A stretch of 64,000 nt of DNA from Mucilaginibacter celer. GTDB taxonomy: Bacteria > Bacteroidota > Bacteroidia > Sphingobacteriales > Sphingobacteriaceae. Where the stretch lies: the NCBI RefSeq assembly GCF_003576455.2, contig NZ_CP032869.1:5642001-5706000 (forward strand), written 5' to 3'. Below are positions 25,249 through 35,100 of this stretch, piece by piece (within the stretch, counting starts at the first letter, position 1; each line of letters opens with the position of its first letter). Both the position numbers and the translations under genes were made by a program. The notes below the pieces were generated by a model that ran no database searches, was not told the DNA's origin, and saw only the letters and a list, made by a program, of their open reading frames with translations.

Positions 25249-25572
25249 TTACAAGTATAGTGAAATATTTAGCTTTTCGAGCATTTGAGTAAATGAGGTT
25301 AAATCTTTTTCGCTGTTGGCTGCCTCATCGGTGTATTCTATACTTTCAAATTCGTGGAAAGTATGATCGAGTTCGTTATTCCAGGTGTTGAAGTGCAGAT
25401 CTGGTACTTGCCATTCGTGTACGTAAAACCAGTGGTGGGATATCAATTTGGAGCGGATCAATTCGTCCAATACTGATAACTCGATGTTTTGCTGATTGTT
25501 GAATATGATACTGTTGAAGTTTTTGTAGTTACTGGCATCGCGGTATAGGTAGTTGAATTTGATATTGGGCAT
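25249..25572 (-). CDS. hypothetical acidic protein
   Basis: 107 residues, rich in Asn, Asp, Glu and aromatics, without signal peptide or membrane segment (NIKFNYLYRDASNYKNFNSI, WFYVHEWQVPDLHFNTW). It resembles small cytosolic Bacteroidota proteins without assigned function that are often near mobile or defence loci. Its position next to a restriction-modification island (25746-28535) may be coincidental. No toxin or nuclease motif recognised. Confidence 0.65.
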   Translation of the reverse strand: MPNIKFNYLYRDASNYKNFNSIIFNNQQNIELSVLDELIRSKLISHHWFYVHEWQVPDLHFNTWNNELDHTFHEFESIEYTDEAANSEKDLTSFTQMLEKLNISLYL

Positions 25573-25745
25573 GCGGCAAGTTAGGCCGGATGGGTGTGGT
25601 TGTCAATCGGAGATAAGTGAACTTTACAATATTGACAACCAATATCTTTAGCCAATAACAACCAACCTTGATAAACTAAAAATATTAGCCGGTATTTTTG
25701 CCTTAAAATTTGCATATATGCCGGTTTTTATTCATTTTTGAAATA

Positions 25746-26045
25746 ATGGAAACATCATACTGGAACGATCAAGCTAAACGACTTTTGAAATCAGAGTTGG
25801 TAAGGCGTGGCGTATCTAATGATGAATTAGTTGCTCTATTAAAAGACATTGGAATAACTGAAACCAAGGCCAGTGTAGATAGTAAAATTAGCCGAGGGAA
25901 GTTTAGCGCCTCATTTTTACTTCAGTGTTTAAATGTTATTGGCTGTGAGAACTTTAACCCCGAAATATCCTCATTAAATATTGCCGCTGAACCAGCTGGA
26001 ATTTATAAACGCCAACGAAAGATCAAAGTCAAATCAAATGATTAG
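25746..26045 (+). CDS. DUF6471 protein, gene upstream of C5 methyltransferase
   Basis: 99 residues from the ATG at 25746. The sequence (YWNDQAKRLLKSELVRRGVSNDELVALLKDIGITETKASVDSKISRG) matches the DUF6471 family, helical proteins with an XRE-like layout that are commonly encoded beside DNA cytosine methyltransferases. Its stop overlaps the methyltransferase ATG by 8 bp. By analogy with controller (C) proteins of type II systems it may regulate the island, but this family is not characterised as such. AT-rich codon use compared with surrounding genes suggests horizontal transfer. Confidence 0.75.
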   Translation: METSYWNDQAKRLLKSELVRRGVSNDELVALLKDIGITETKASVDSKISRGKFSASFLLQCLNVIGCENFNPEISSLNIAAEPAGIYKRQRKIKVKSND

Positions 26046-27297
26046 CAAAAATAAAAAAACAGGAACTGAATATATCGATATTTCACAAAGCAATAACTCG
26101 ACTCAAAAGGTTCGTAATTTTCCTGTAATAAGTTTATTTACAGGCGCTGGCGGGTTAGATATTGGCTTGGAAGATGCAGGCCTACATACAGTTAGTTGTG
26201 TAGAATATGATACTGATTGCAGAGAGACATTAAGATATAATCGCCCGGAGTGGAAATTATTTGAAGACGGCATTAAAATTGAAGAGGGTAAAATAAGGAA
26301 ACGTATCCCGGGTGATATTCGAGATATCGAAGTTGACGAATTACTTGCTTTATCCGGCTTAGAAAAAGGACAAGCATCTTTAGTGGTTGGTGGAGCACCT
26401 TGCCAACCGTTTAGCAATATTGGGAAAAAGTTAGGTAAAAATGATGAACGTAATGGCGACTTGTTCCTTGAGTTTGTGCGAATGGTTAAAGGAATTGAAC
26501 CAGAAGCCTTTATTTTTGAAAACGTTGTCGGTATAACCCAAGGAAAACATTCAGATGTTATAGAATACATGGTGGAAAAATTCAAGGGCTTAGGCTATGG
26601 AATTTCTTACACAGTCCTAAACGCAGCAAACTATGGAGTTCCTCAAAGACGCGAAAGATTTTTCCTTATCGGTATAAAAGGAGTAGAAAATCCTGCATTC
26701 CCTTTTCCTACAAACTTTAAAGATGAAAAACATTATCAGATGTTTATAAAGGATTTAGATACTATTCCATTTAAAAAACATAACAAATGGGTTTCTGTAA
26801 ATGAGGCATTTGAAAAAATCCCTGCAAGTAACATTGAGAGACCAGACTTTGCGCTGATGAATATTTCTGAAAAAGTTGTAGATAGAATGACTTACATAAA
26901 ACAGGGAGAAAATTTCAAAGCTTTGCCAATGGACTTAAGACCCCAATGCTGGAAAAACGGCAAGCATCAAGGTAATGATACCTTTGGTAGATTAATATCA
27001 GATCTACCTTCAGTTACAATCAGAACTGCTGGCTATAACCCTGCCAAAGGGATGTATATCCATCCCTTTGAAAACAGGGGATTGAGTACAATAGAAATGG
27101 CATCATTACAAAGTTTCCCTTATGATTGGACATTCAAAGTTAAAAACAGAGAAAAAGTAACTTTAGTTAGTGGTGGAAAGCAAATAGGAAACGCTGTGCC
27201 ACCCGGATTAGCTAAAGCATTAGGCATAGCAATAAAGAAGCAGTTATTGGCTAAGGATTCAAAATCCGTTCAAACACAATCTGAGCTTGTCGCATAG
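26038..27297 (+). CDS. DNA (cytosine-5-)-methyltransferase
   Basis: 419 residues from the ATG at 26038; a TTG at 25981 would overlap the previous gene by 65 bp. Motifs of m5C methyltransferases: motif I FTGAGG (34-39), catalytic motif IV PCQPFSNIG (C122), motif VI ENV (161-163), motif VIII QRRER (203-207), and motif X GNAVPP near the end. It methylates cytosine in the recognition sequence of the paired endonuclease, predicted to have a CCGG core. It is convergent with the endonuclease gene, and the two coding sequences overlap tail-to-tail by 47 bp. AT-rich. Confidence 0.96.
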   Translation: MISKNKKTGTEYIDISQSNNSTQKVRNFPVISLFTGAGGLDIGLEDAGLHTVSCVEYDTDCRETLRYNRPEWKLFEDGIKIEEGKIRKRIPGDIRDIEVDELLALSGLEKGQASLVVGGAPCQPFSNIGKKLGKNDERNGDLFLEFVRMVKGIEPEAFIFENVVGITQGKHSDVIEYMVEKFKGLGYGISYTVLNAANYGVPQRRERFFLIGIKGVENPAFPFPTNFKDEKHYQMFIKDLDTIPFKKHNKWVSVNEAFEKIPASNIERPDFALMNISEKVVDRMTYIKQGENFKALPMDLRPQCWKNGKHQGNDTFGRLISDLPSVTIRTAGYNPAKGMYIHPFENRGLSTIEMASLQSFPYDWTFKVKNREKVTLVSGGKQIGNAVPPGLAKALGIAIKKQLLAKDSKSVQTQSELVA

Positions 27298-28090
27298 TAT
27301 CTACTTCAAATACATCATCAACGGCGGCCTGTGGAATACTTTGTACTGAAGTTATACTATGGGTCGCAACTGTTTTTAATGACAATCTATCTGGAAGTCC
27401 TACCTTTGTTGCCATTGCGTAATATTTAATTCCTTTAGGATTTAATATCCATTCTCTCGTTTGTAAATGAGTATATATTGCTTTCATCAAACTCCCTTCA
27501 TGCGAAATCTGTAGACGTCGATCTGGCCTAAATGAGGTTTTTACGGATATATAGCCTATTATATCGTCAAAGTCACATTCCCCTTCAAAAGCTCTATGAG
27601 CTTGATCTATTTTAATAATCTCATTTTGATCGATTGTGGTAATCTTAGTAAGATTTGGTATTATTTTATTAACCAAGGATCTATCAATAATAACGAAATC
27701 TGGATTTGAAGAAATAAGTTGAACAGAGGAAGACAAGAGAACTTTCTGTCTTAAATCTAAGATCAAACCATATAGTTTTTCATTATATAGTTTTGCTATA
27801 GTAAATTGACTAATATTGGGCGTTAGTAATACAAGGTTGGCGTGTTCATTATCAACACAATAATTCCACGCAGCAATCGCTAAAAGCCACTCATACCAAT
27901 CACCATGAACATTATTCAGCGCATCTTTAGTTACGGACGGATCAGTTAGTTGTATTGCTTTATCGAATTCAGATATTAACTCGCGTATTGACTTGTCTTG
28001 ATCCGGCAATGTATTATTTAACAAAGAACTAAAGGCTAAATCTTTTATAACTTGAGATTTACCGTCTTTTAATATTCTAATATAGGTCAT
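27251..28090 (-). CDS. Cfr10I/Bse634I-like type II restriction endonuclease
   Basis: 279 residues from the ATG at 28090 (an upstream in-frame TTG at 28102 is possible). The active-site pattern of Cfr10I/Bse634I is present: PD at 130-131, SVK at 182-184 and Glu at 198, 14 residues after the lysine as in those enzymes. Between them lies SFRPDRR, matching the RPDRR DNA-contact loop that reads the CCGG core. Predicted target RCCGGY or a close CCGG-containing site; the known enzymes are tetramers needing two sites. Paired with the convergent methyltransferase and with vsr, which starts 13 bp upstream on the same strand. Confidence 0.88.
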   Translation of the reverse strand: MTYIRILKDGKSQVIKDLAFSSLLNNTLPDQDKSIRELISEFDKAIQLTDPSVTKDALNNVHGDWYEWLLAIAAWNYCVDNEHANLVLLTPNISQFTIAKLYNEKLYGLILDLRQKVLLSSSVQLISSNPDFVIIDRSLVNKIIPNLTKITTIDQNEIIKIDQAHRAFEGECDFDDIIGYISVKTSFRPDRRLQISHEGSLMKAIYTHLQTREWILNPKGIKYYAMATKVGLPDRLSLKTVATHSITSVQSIPQAAVDDVFEVDTMRQAQIVFERILNP

Positions 28091-28115
28091 ATAATAAAGC
28101 AAAAAACAAAAATGG

Positions 28116-28535
28116 TTATTTTTTTGGATAAAAATGCGACAACTTGTTTAACAATGCTATGTCCCAGCCAGCCTTCATTTCGCATTGCCAAATAATTATA
28201 ACTCTCCAATTAGTTGACATTAAGACCGCTTCAGCATTTGCGTCGTTCTCCATATTCTTATTAATTTTGTTTTTCCACCATTCGGTTCTTGTTGCTGGTA
28301 AAGCTGCTTTTTTACATCCCTCATGCCCGTGCCAAAAGCACCCATGTATAAAAATCACGGTTTTATATTTTGGCAGTACTATATCTGGTTTGCCCGGCAT
28401 ATCCTTAACATGCAAACGATATCGAAAACCGTTTTTATGCAGAAACTTGCGCACCAAAAGCTCGGGCTTGGTATCCTTACCTTTGATTCGCGACATGTTG
28501 TAGCTGCGGGTTTCTTTTGAATGCACATCTGCCAT
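28116..28535 (-). CDS. vsr: very short patch repair endonuclease
   Basis: 139 residues. Vsr nicks 5' of T in T:G mismatches arising from deaminated 5-methylcytosine, protecting methylated sites. Key residues coincide in number with the E. coli enzyme: D51 (GKPDIV), H64 and H69 (FIHGCFWHGH), and the N-terminal RSYNMSRIKGKDTKPE segment is diagnostic. Zinc-binding cysteines (C66, C74) are present. Its presence fits a C5 methyltransferase in the same island. AT-rich like its partners. Confidence 0.96.
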   Translation of the reverse strand: MADVHSKETRSYNMSRIKGKDTKPELLVRKFLHKNGFRYRLHVKDMPGKPDIVLPKYKTVIFIHGCFWHGHEGCKKAALPATRTEWWKNKINKNMENDANAEAVLMSTNWRVIIIWQCEMKAGWDIALLNKLSHFYPKK

Positions 28536-28597
28536 ATTATAAAATTATACAATTATAACTGGCTTCGGTTTCATCGCCTAACCAATCCCATCCCAAC

Positions 28598-28627
28598 AAA
28601 AAAAGGCCGACGCTCCCGCCGACCTTT
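28598..28627 (-). terminator. intrinsic terminator of M61 peptidase gene
   Basis: On the minus strand AAAGGTCGGC and GTCGGCCTTT form a stem (with wobble pairs) followed by a T-run. It lies 21 bp beyond the M61 stop and marks the edge of the restriction-modification island. Confidence 0.75.
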
Positions 28628-28647
28628 CCAATATCAAATCAAATCTC

Positions 28648-30450
28648 TTACAAACTCAACCACTTCTTCCGCACAGCCAATTGCTGCTTGCTCGGGTTAT
28701 CCACACTTGTAATATTATATTTAACACGGGTGCTTTTCAGCAAGGTAACAGGTAAAATAATGGCCTGTCCGTCGCGGGTTACGGTTACCTGGATTTTGTC
28801 GCCCGGGTTTTTGCCGTTTATCATGGCGGCAGCATCGGTAACCGGGGTGCCGTCAATGGCGGTAATTTCGTCGTTAACGTTAATGCCGTCTATGTAGGCA
28901 GCAGTTCCGCGCTGTACGCTGGTAACTATTACCTTTTTGGCTCCGGTGGTTACGGTGCTTACGCCTAAAGTAGCATCGTTTTTATCGGCCAGTTCGTCAA
29001 CAAGTTTATAGCCGGCGTAGCCCAGGTATTTATTGTAATCAACCGGGGTTAAGCCATTAATGTATTTGGCGTAAAAATCATCCAGTTTTTTGCCGGCAAA
29101 TTTTTCGAAGGCGGCTTTAAACTCGGCATCGGTGTAGCCGCGTTTCAGGGTTTTGTAGTACTGGGTGTACATGTATTTCATGGCATCGTCCAGTTTGTAT
29201 TTGCCTTTGCTATCGTTAATAATCTCCAAATCGAGCATCATACCCACAATAGCACCTTTGTTGTAGTATGATATGGTGGTATTGTTCGAGTTTTCGTTAG
29301 GGCGGTAGGCTTTAATCCAGGCATCAAAACTCGATTCGGCTACGGTTTGTACGTTGCGGCCCGGCAGGTTTTCAAGGGTGTTGAACTCCGATTCCAAAGC
29401 ATCAAAATAATTCTCAACCGGGAACAACTGCGTACGGCGTACAATGATGCCCTGGTAGTATTCTGTAAAACCTTCGGCTATCCACAGGTTGGTGGTGTAG
29501 TTTTCGTTATCATAATCAAAGGGGCCTAATACAATGGGGCGTAAACGTTTCACGTTCCACAGGTGAAAATGCTCATGAGCAGCAAGGCTCAAAAAGCTTT
29601 GGTACCCTTTATCATTCGCATAGCTATCGCGCGATGCGCCTAAAACTGTCGAGCTTAGGTGCTCCAGGCCGCCGCCATTGCGCTGGCGGTTATGAACGAT
29701 GAATACATAATGCTTATTAGGGTTTTCGCCAAATACGGCTACTTCCTGGTCAACAATTTTATGCAGATCGGCTTTTAGCTTTTCTTTATCGTAGTTACCG
29801 CCGCCGTACATGCAAATTTCATAATGCACGCCAGATGCATCGAACCCGAAAACATCCTGGTTACCTACTTCGATAGGCGAATCGAACAGGATATCAAAGT
29901 TGGGCGAGTGACGTGTAAAGGGATCATTGTTTACCATCTCTAAACTGGTTGAAACCTTATCCCAGTTTTTATAGGGGATGATATGGATAGTTGCCGGCGA
30001 GTGCAGCATATTGGCCGGGTAAACAAAGATGCCCGTAGTTGAAAGAAAACCGTGCGAAGCATCAACAAAGCTGGTGCGCACCGAAAGTTCAAAAGCGTAA
30101 ACACGGTATTTTACCGTTACGGCCGAAACTCCTTTTGTAACAATTTGCCAGGTATTTTTATTGATTTTGGGCGAGGCAATGGCTTTTCCGTTGGCCTCGG
30201 CGCTAAACGATTCGATGTTTTTTGCAAACTCACGAACCAGGTACGAGCCCGGTGTCCATACGGGCATCTTCAGTTCGAGGGTGTTTTGTTTGAGGCCGGT
30301 AATATGCATTTCAATATCGGCATAATGCGCCTGGGCTTCAGGAAACGAAACATTATAGCTGATAGTGGCATTGGCGGCGGCCTCGCTGATGGTAGTACTC
30401 ATAATTAAAATCGTCAGTAAAATTAACGTGCGTAGGTTGGTCAGTTTCAT
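28648..30450 (-). CDS. M61-family metallopeptidase with PDZ domain
   Basis: 600 residues. Signal peptide (LRTLILLTILIMSTTISEAAA). An N-terminal beta domain carries the M61 WTPGSYLVREFAKNIESF motif, followed by a catalytic domain with zinc site HEHFH (H292, E293, H296) and GLEHLSST and WIAEGFTEYYQ, where the glutamate is the third ligand candidate. A PDZ domain is at about 495-580 (GTAAYIDGINVNDEITAIDG). Family members are glycyl aminopeptidases or general peptidases in the periplasm. Divergent from the MarR gene; a transcription terminator follows. Confidence 0.93.
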   Translation of the reverse strand: MKLTNLRTLILLTILIMSTTISEAAANATISYNVSFPEAQAHYADIEMHITGLKQNTLELKMPVWTPGSYLVREFAKNIESFSAEANGKAIASPKINKNTWQIVTKGVSAVTVKYRVYAFELSVRTSFVDASHGFLSTTGIFVYPANMLHSPATIHIIPYKNWDKVSTSLEMVNNDPFTRHSPNFDILFDSPIEVGNQDVFGFDASGVHYEICMYGGGNYDKEKLKADLHKIVDQEVAVFGENPNKHYVFIVHNRQRNGGGLEHLSSTVLGASRDSYANDKGYQSFLSLAAHEHFHLWNVKRLRPIVLGPFDYDNENYTTNLWIAEGFTEYYQGIIVRRTQLFPVENYFDALESEFNTLENLPGRNVQTVAESSFDAWIKAYRPNENSNNTTISYYNKGAIVGMMLDLEIINDSKGKYKLDDAMKYMYTQYYKTLKRGYTDAEFKAAFEKFAGKKLDDFYAKYINGLTPVDYNKYLGYAGYKLVDELADKNDATLGVSTVTTGAKKVIVTSVQRGTAAYIDGINVNDEITAIDGTPVTDAAAMINGKNPGDKIQVTVTRDGQAIILPVTLLKSTRVKYNITSVDNPSKQQLAVRKKWLSL

Positions 30451-30582
30451 GGCCGCAATTTATAAAAATTATATAATCAGTTAAGTATGTGCATTTCGTA
30501 GCGTTTATGTGACGTTGTAAAATGGTTGATACATGCAACTATTCTTAACATTGGCCTGTTAGTTTTACAGCTGATTTTCAAA

Positions 30583-31053
30583 ATGGAACTAATTGAACCT
30601 ATTTCGCGCAAACTGATCCGCTTAGGTAAATTGTACTTAAACGTATTGGTTAAACATACCGGGCATCTGGATGTTTCGCGATATCATTACATATTATCGC
30701 TCATTTATTTTCATGATGGGCAGCTTACGCAAAACGCGCTGGCGCACATTTTGGGCAAAGATAAATCGGCCATGGTGAGCATCATCAACCTGCTTACCGC
30801 AAAAGGCTTTGTTTACCGCGAAAACAACCCGAACGACAGGCGCCAGCAATTACTGCGCGTAACCGAAAAGGCCAAACTGGCGGTTCCGCAAATAGTGGAG
30901 ACTTTCGAAAATATCAACACCGACATTACCGAGGGCATCTCTACCGCCGAGATGCAGGTATTTGAAAGCGTACTAACCCGCATGCACAACAATTTAAAAC
31001 CATTAATATCAACCCAAACAACAACCCTACAAGCTAAACCACACACGGATTAA
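30583..31053 (+). CDS. MarR-family transcriptional regulator
   Basis: 156 residues from the ATG at 30583; the ATG at 30526 would add 19 hydrophobic residues with no MarR similarity. The winged helix-turn-helix is at about 48-107 (LTQNALAHILGKDKSAMVSIINLLTAKGFVYRENNPNDRRQQLLRVT), with the typical DRR wing. It begins an operon with the RND efflux genes, 8 bp upstream of the adaptor. Most likely it represses this operon and responds to a small-molecule substrate; no clear palindrome was identified upstream. Confidence 0.92.
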   Translation: MELIEPISRKLIRLGKLYLNVLVKHTGHLDVSRYHYILSLIYFHDGQLTQNALAHILGKDKSAMVSIINLLTAKGFVYRENNPNDRRQQLLRVTEKAKLAVPQIVETFENINTDITEGISTAEMQVFESVLTRMHNNLKPLISTQTTTLQAKPHTD

Positions 31054-31061
31054 AAAACAGT

Positions 31062-32144
31062 ATGAAAACAAAGTATATCATTTACACGGCACTTGCTTTG
31101 CTGGTTGCCTATTTAGTTTACAATAAATTTTTTAGCGAGGGGGCAAAAAAATCCGCTGCCGCTATGGCTTCGGGTAAGGGAGGGAAAAATAAAGGCGGCG
31201 GCCCGGTGGGCGTTAATGTGATGATTGTAAAAGATACCGCCGTACGCAATGTTATTGACATTACCGGCAATATCGACGCTAATGAAAAAGTAAGCCTGGT
31301 GAGCCAAACTGCCGGCAATATCACCAATATTTACTTTAGCGAGGGCAGTAAGGTAAAAAAAGGCCAGTTATTGGTTAAAGTTTACAATTCAGACCTCGAG
31401 GCTTCATTGCAGCAAAACCAATACCAGGTAGCCCTGGCCCGCCAGCAGGAAAACCGCAACAGGCAGTTGCTGCAAAAAGAAGCCATCAGCCAGGAAGAGT
31501 ATGACACTTCGTTAACCGGCTTAAACTCGTTAAAGGCTGCCGCCGATGTGATCAAAGCGCAGATAGCCCGCACCGAAATCCGCGCGCCATTTTCGGGCAC
31601 AATCGGATTACGTAATGTAAGTCCCGGCAGCTACCTGTCGCCGTCATCACCCATTGCCGATCTGGTGAATATCGATCCGGCCAAGGTTACTTTTGCCGTG
31701 CCCGAGCGTTACCTGTCTATCCTTACCATTGGCAGTAAAATCAGGTTTAGCACAGAAAGCTCACGCGAGAAATTTGAAGGTACCGTTTACGCTATCGATC
31801 CATCTATCGATGCCGCTTCGCGTACCATTACCGTACGCGCCAAAGCGCCGAACCCTAAAGGTTTGCTTACCGCAGGCAGCTTTGCCAAAATTAATTTAAC
31901 GTTAGATCAGATCCCCAAAACCATCCTGCTGCCAACACAAGCCGTTATTCCTGATTTAAAAAGCAGTATTGTTTGGATCTATAAAAACGGCACCGCGGCA
32001 TCAAAACCGGTTAAAACCGATATGCGTACCGACACCAAAATCCAGGTTATTGAGGGCCTTAATCCCGGCGACAGCGTGGTGGTATCGGGCCTCATCCAGA
32101 TGCGACCAAAAGTGCCTTTGAAAATTTTAAAAGTTATTAAATAA
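31062..32144 (+). CDS. RND efflux periplasmic adaptor (membrane fusion protein)
   Basis: 360 residues. N-terminal membrane anchor (YIIYTALALLVAYLVYNKFF), a Gly/Lys-rich linker, barrel-sandwich/lipoyl halves (GNITNIYFSEGSKVKKGQLLVKV; TEIRAPFSGTIGLRNVSPGSYL) flanking an alpha-hairpin (QVALARQQENRNRQLLQKEAISQEEYD), beta-barrel and membrane-proximal domains. It bridges the inner-membrane pump and the outer-membrane channel of the same operon. Spacing to the pump gene is 6 bp. Family assignment firm, substrates unknown. Confidence 0.95.
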   Translation: MKTKYIIYTALALLVAYLVYNKFFSEGAKKSAAAMASGKGGKNKGGGPVGVNVMIVKDTAVRNVIDITGNIDANEKVSLVSQTAGNITNIYFSEGSKVKKGQLLVKVYNSDLEASLQQNQYQVALARQQENRNRQLLQKEAISQEEYDTSLTGLNSLKAAADVIKAQIARTEIRAPFSGTIGLRNVSPGSYLSPSSPIADLVNIDPAKVTFAVPERYLSILTIGSKIRFSTESSREKFEGTVYAIDPSIDAASRTITVRAKAPNPKGLLTAGSFAKINLTLDQIPKTILLPTQAVIPDLKSSIVWIYKNGTAASKPVKTDMRTDTKIQVIEGLNPGDSVVVSGLIQMRPKVPLKILKVIK

Positions 32145-32150
32145 ACCGAT

Positions 32151-35100
32151 ATGAGTTTATCATCAGTAAGTATAAAACGGCCGGTATTGGCAACAGTAAT
32201 GTCTGTGGTTATTGTTGTGTTCGGTATTATCGGCTATAAATTTTTAGGGGTGAGGGATTTCCCTTCTGTGGATCCGCCTATCATCTCCGTATCTACCAGT
32301 TACTCGGGTGCCAACGCCGATGTAATCGAATCGCAGATCACCGAGCCTTTAGAGAAGGCTATCAACGGTGTTCCGGGTATCCGCAACATCTCTTCAACCA
32401 GTTCGGTAGGTTCGAGCAATATTACCGTTGAGTTTGATCTGGATGCCGATCTCGAGACCGCCGCCAACGACGTGCGCGACAAGGTTGGCCAGGCCCAGCG
32501 CCAACTGCCGCAGGATATTAACGCCCCGCCGGTAGTAACCAAGGCCGATGCCAGTGCCGACCAGATCATCACCCTCACCGTAAGCAGTAACACCCGTAAC
32601 ATTAACCAACTGGATGATTACGCCGAAAACGTTTTGTTAGAAGGCCTGCAAACCATCCCCGGCGTAAGTACTATTAACGTACAGGGCCAGCGCCAATACG
32701 CTATGCGCTTATGGATCGATCCTACCAAGCTTTCGGCACAAGGCCTTACCGCTACCGATATAGGTGCCGCTTTGGCTAAAGAGAACGTGGAGCTTCCTGC
32801 AGGTAAAATTGAAGGCAACAATACCGAGGTTACCATCAGGGCCCTGGGTAAGCTGGCCACCGAGCAGGATTTTAACAACCTCATTCTCCGTACCGATAGC
32901 AACCGGGTTATCCGCCTGCGCGATGTGGGTTATGCTGTATTAGGTTCGGCCAACGAAGAAACTATTTTTAAAGAATCGGGTGTGCCGATGGTGGCTTTGG
33001 CCATTGTGCCGCAGCCTGGTGCCAACTATGTGCAGATAGCCAAAGATTTTTATGCCCGTTTAGAGCAGATCAAAAAAGATCTTCCGCCCGATATTTCGGT
33101 AAAAGTGGCTTTGGATAATACAAGGTTCATCAACCAATCCATTTCTGAGGTGGAGGAAACGCTAATTGTGGCCTTTGTGCTGGTGGTAATTATCATTTAC
33201 CTTTTCTTCCGCGATTGGCTCATTGCTTTCCGCCCCTTGATAGATATCCCGGTATCATTGATCGGGGCCTTCTTTATCATGTACATCTTCGGTTTCTCCA
33301 TCAATATCCTAACCCTGCTCGGTATCGTACTGGCAACGGGGCTGGTGGTGGATGACGGTATTGTGGTAACAGAAAACATCTACAAAAAGGTAGAAGCAGG
33401 TATGGCCATCCGCAAAGCGGCCTTTGAAGGTTCGGCCGAGATATTTTTCGCGGTTGTTTCCACCTCGGTTACTTTGGCGGCGGTGTTTTTACCTATCGTG
33501 TTTTTACAAGGTTTTACGGGCCGTTTATTCCGCGAGTTTGCGGTGGTGGTTGCCGGTTCGGTATTGATTTCGGCTTTCGTATCGCTGTCATTAACGCCGA
33601 TGCTGAACGTGAAACTTATTCGTAAAGACCAGAAGAAATCTAAGTTTTACGAACGTACGGAGCCCTTCTTCGTTAACATGGTTAAATCATACCACGAATC
33701 GCTGGTAAAATTTATGAAGCGTAAATGGGTATCGTTTGTGATCCTTGCCGCATCGGTTATTATAATCGGCGTACTGGTTAATGTAATCCCATCCGAGCTT
33801 GCCCCTTTGGATGACCGAAGCTTACTGCGTTACAGCGTTACCGGATCGGAAGGTGCCACCTACGAGTACATGACTAAATACATGGACAAGATCTCCAACC
33901 TGGTTGAAGATTCCATTCCCGAGGCTAATATTAACCTCGAGATTGTTTCGCCATCATTTGGCGGCGGCGGCGCATCCAATACCGGTTTTGGCAGGGTTGG
34001 CTTAGTAGCACCGGATCAGCGCGTGCGCACACAGCAGGAACTGGCCGACTGGATGAACAAAAAACTGAAACGCATGCCCGATGCCCGCGCCATTGTAGTG
34101 CAGGAACAAACCATCAGCGGCGGCGGTTCGGGTTCACGCACCTCGCTGCCGGTACAATACGTAATCCAAAACCAGGATTTTGAAAAGATTCGCAAGGTGC
34201 TGCCCCAGTTTTTTACCGAGGTATCCAAAAGCCCTGTTTTCCAGGGAACAGACGTAAACCTGAAATTCACCAAACCCGAGCTGCGCGTAGTAACCGATCG
34301 TGAGCGAGCCCGCGATTTGGGGGTTTCTGTTGATGATATTGCCCAAACCCTGCAGCTGTACTATAGCGCCGGCCGTTTAGATTATTTCCTCATCAACGGT
34401 AAACAATACCAGGTAATAGCCCAGGTTGACAGGGCCAACCGCGATCAGCCTCTTGATCTGAAATCGGTTTACGTACGCAGCTCAAAAGGTAATTTAGTAC
34501 AGCTGGATAACGTGGTGAAAACTACCGAAGGTGCAACGCCTCCGGCTATTTATCACTTTAACCGCTATAAATCGGCCACAGTATCGGCCGGTTTAGCGCC
34601 GGGCTATACTGTTGGCGATGGTATTAAAGAGATGGACAGGATTGCCAAAGGTTTGTTGGATGATACGTTCAGCACAGCGCTTAGCGGCCCTTCAAGGGAT
34701 TATGCAGAGGGTTCATCAAACATTTTGTTTGCCTTTGGTTTTGCGCTGTTGCTCATCTACCTGGTATTGGCCGCCCAGTTTGAAAGCTTTATCGATCCGT
34801 TTATCGTAATGCTTACCGTACCACTGGCTATTTCGGGTGCATTCCTTTCGCTTTGGCTGTTTAACCAAACGCTTAATATTTTCAGCGAGATCGGGATCAT
34901 CACTCTTGTAGGCCTGGTAACTAAAAACGGCATCCTGATTGTTGAGTTTGCCAACCAGCGTATGGAACAGGGTATAGCCAAATATGAGGCCGTTATTGAA
35001 GCCGCCACCGCCCGTTTACGCCCCATCCTCATGACCAGTTTGGCCGTGGTGCTGGGTTCTGTGCCTATCGCTTTTGCGCTGGGTGCAGGTGCAAAAAGCC

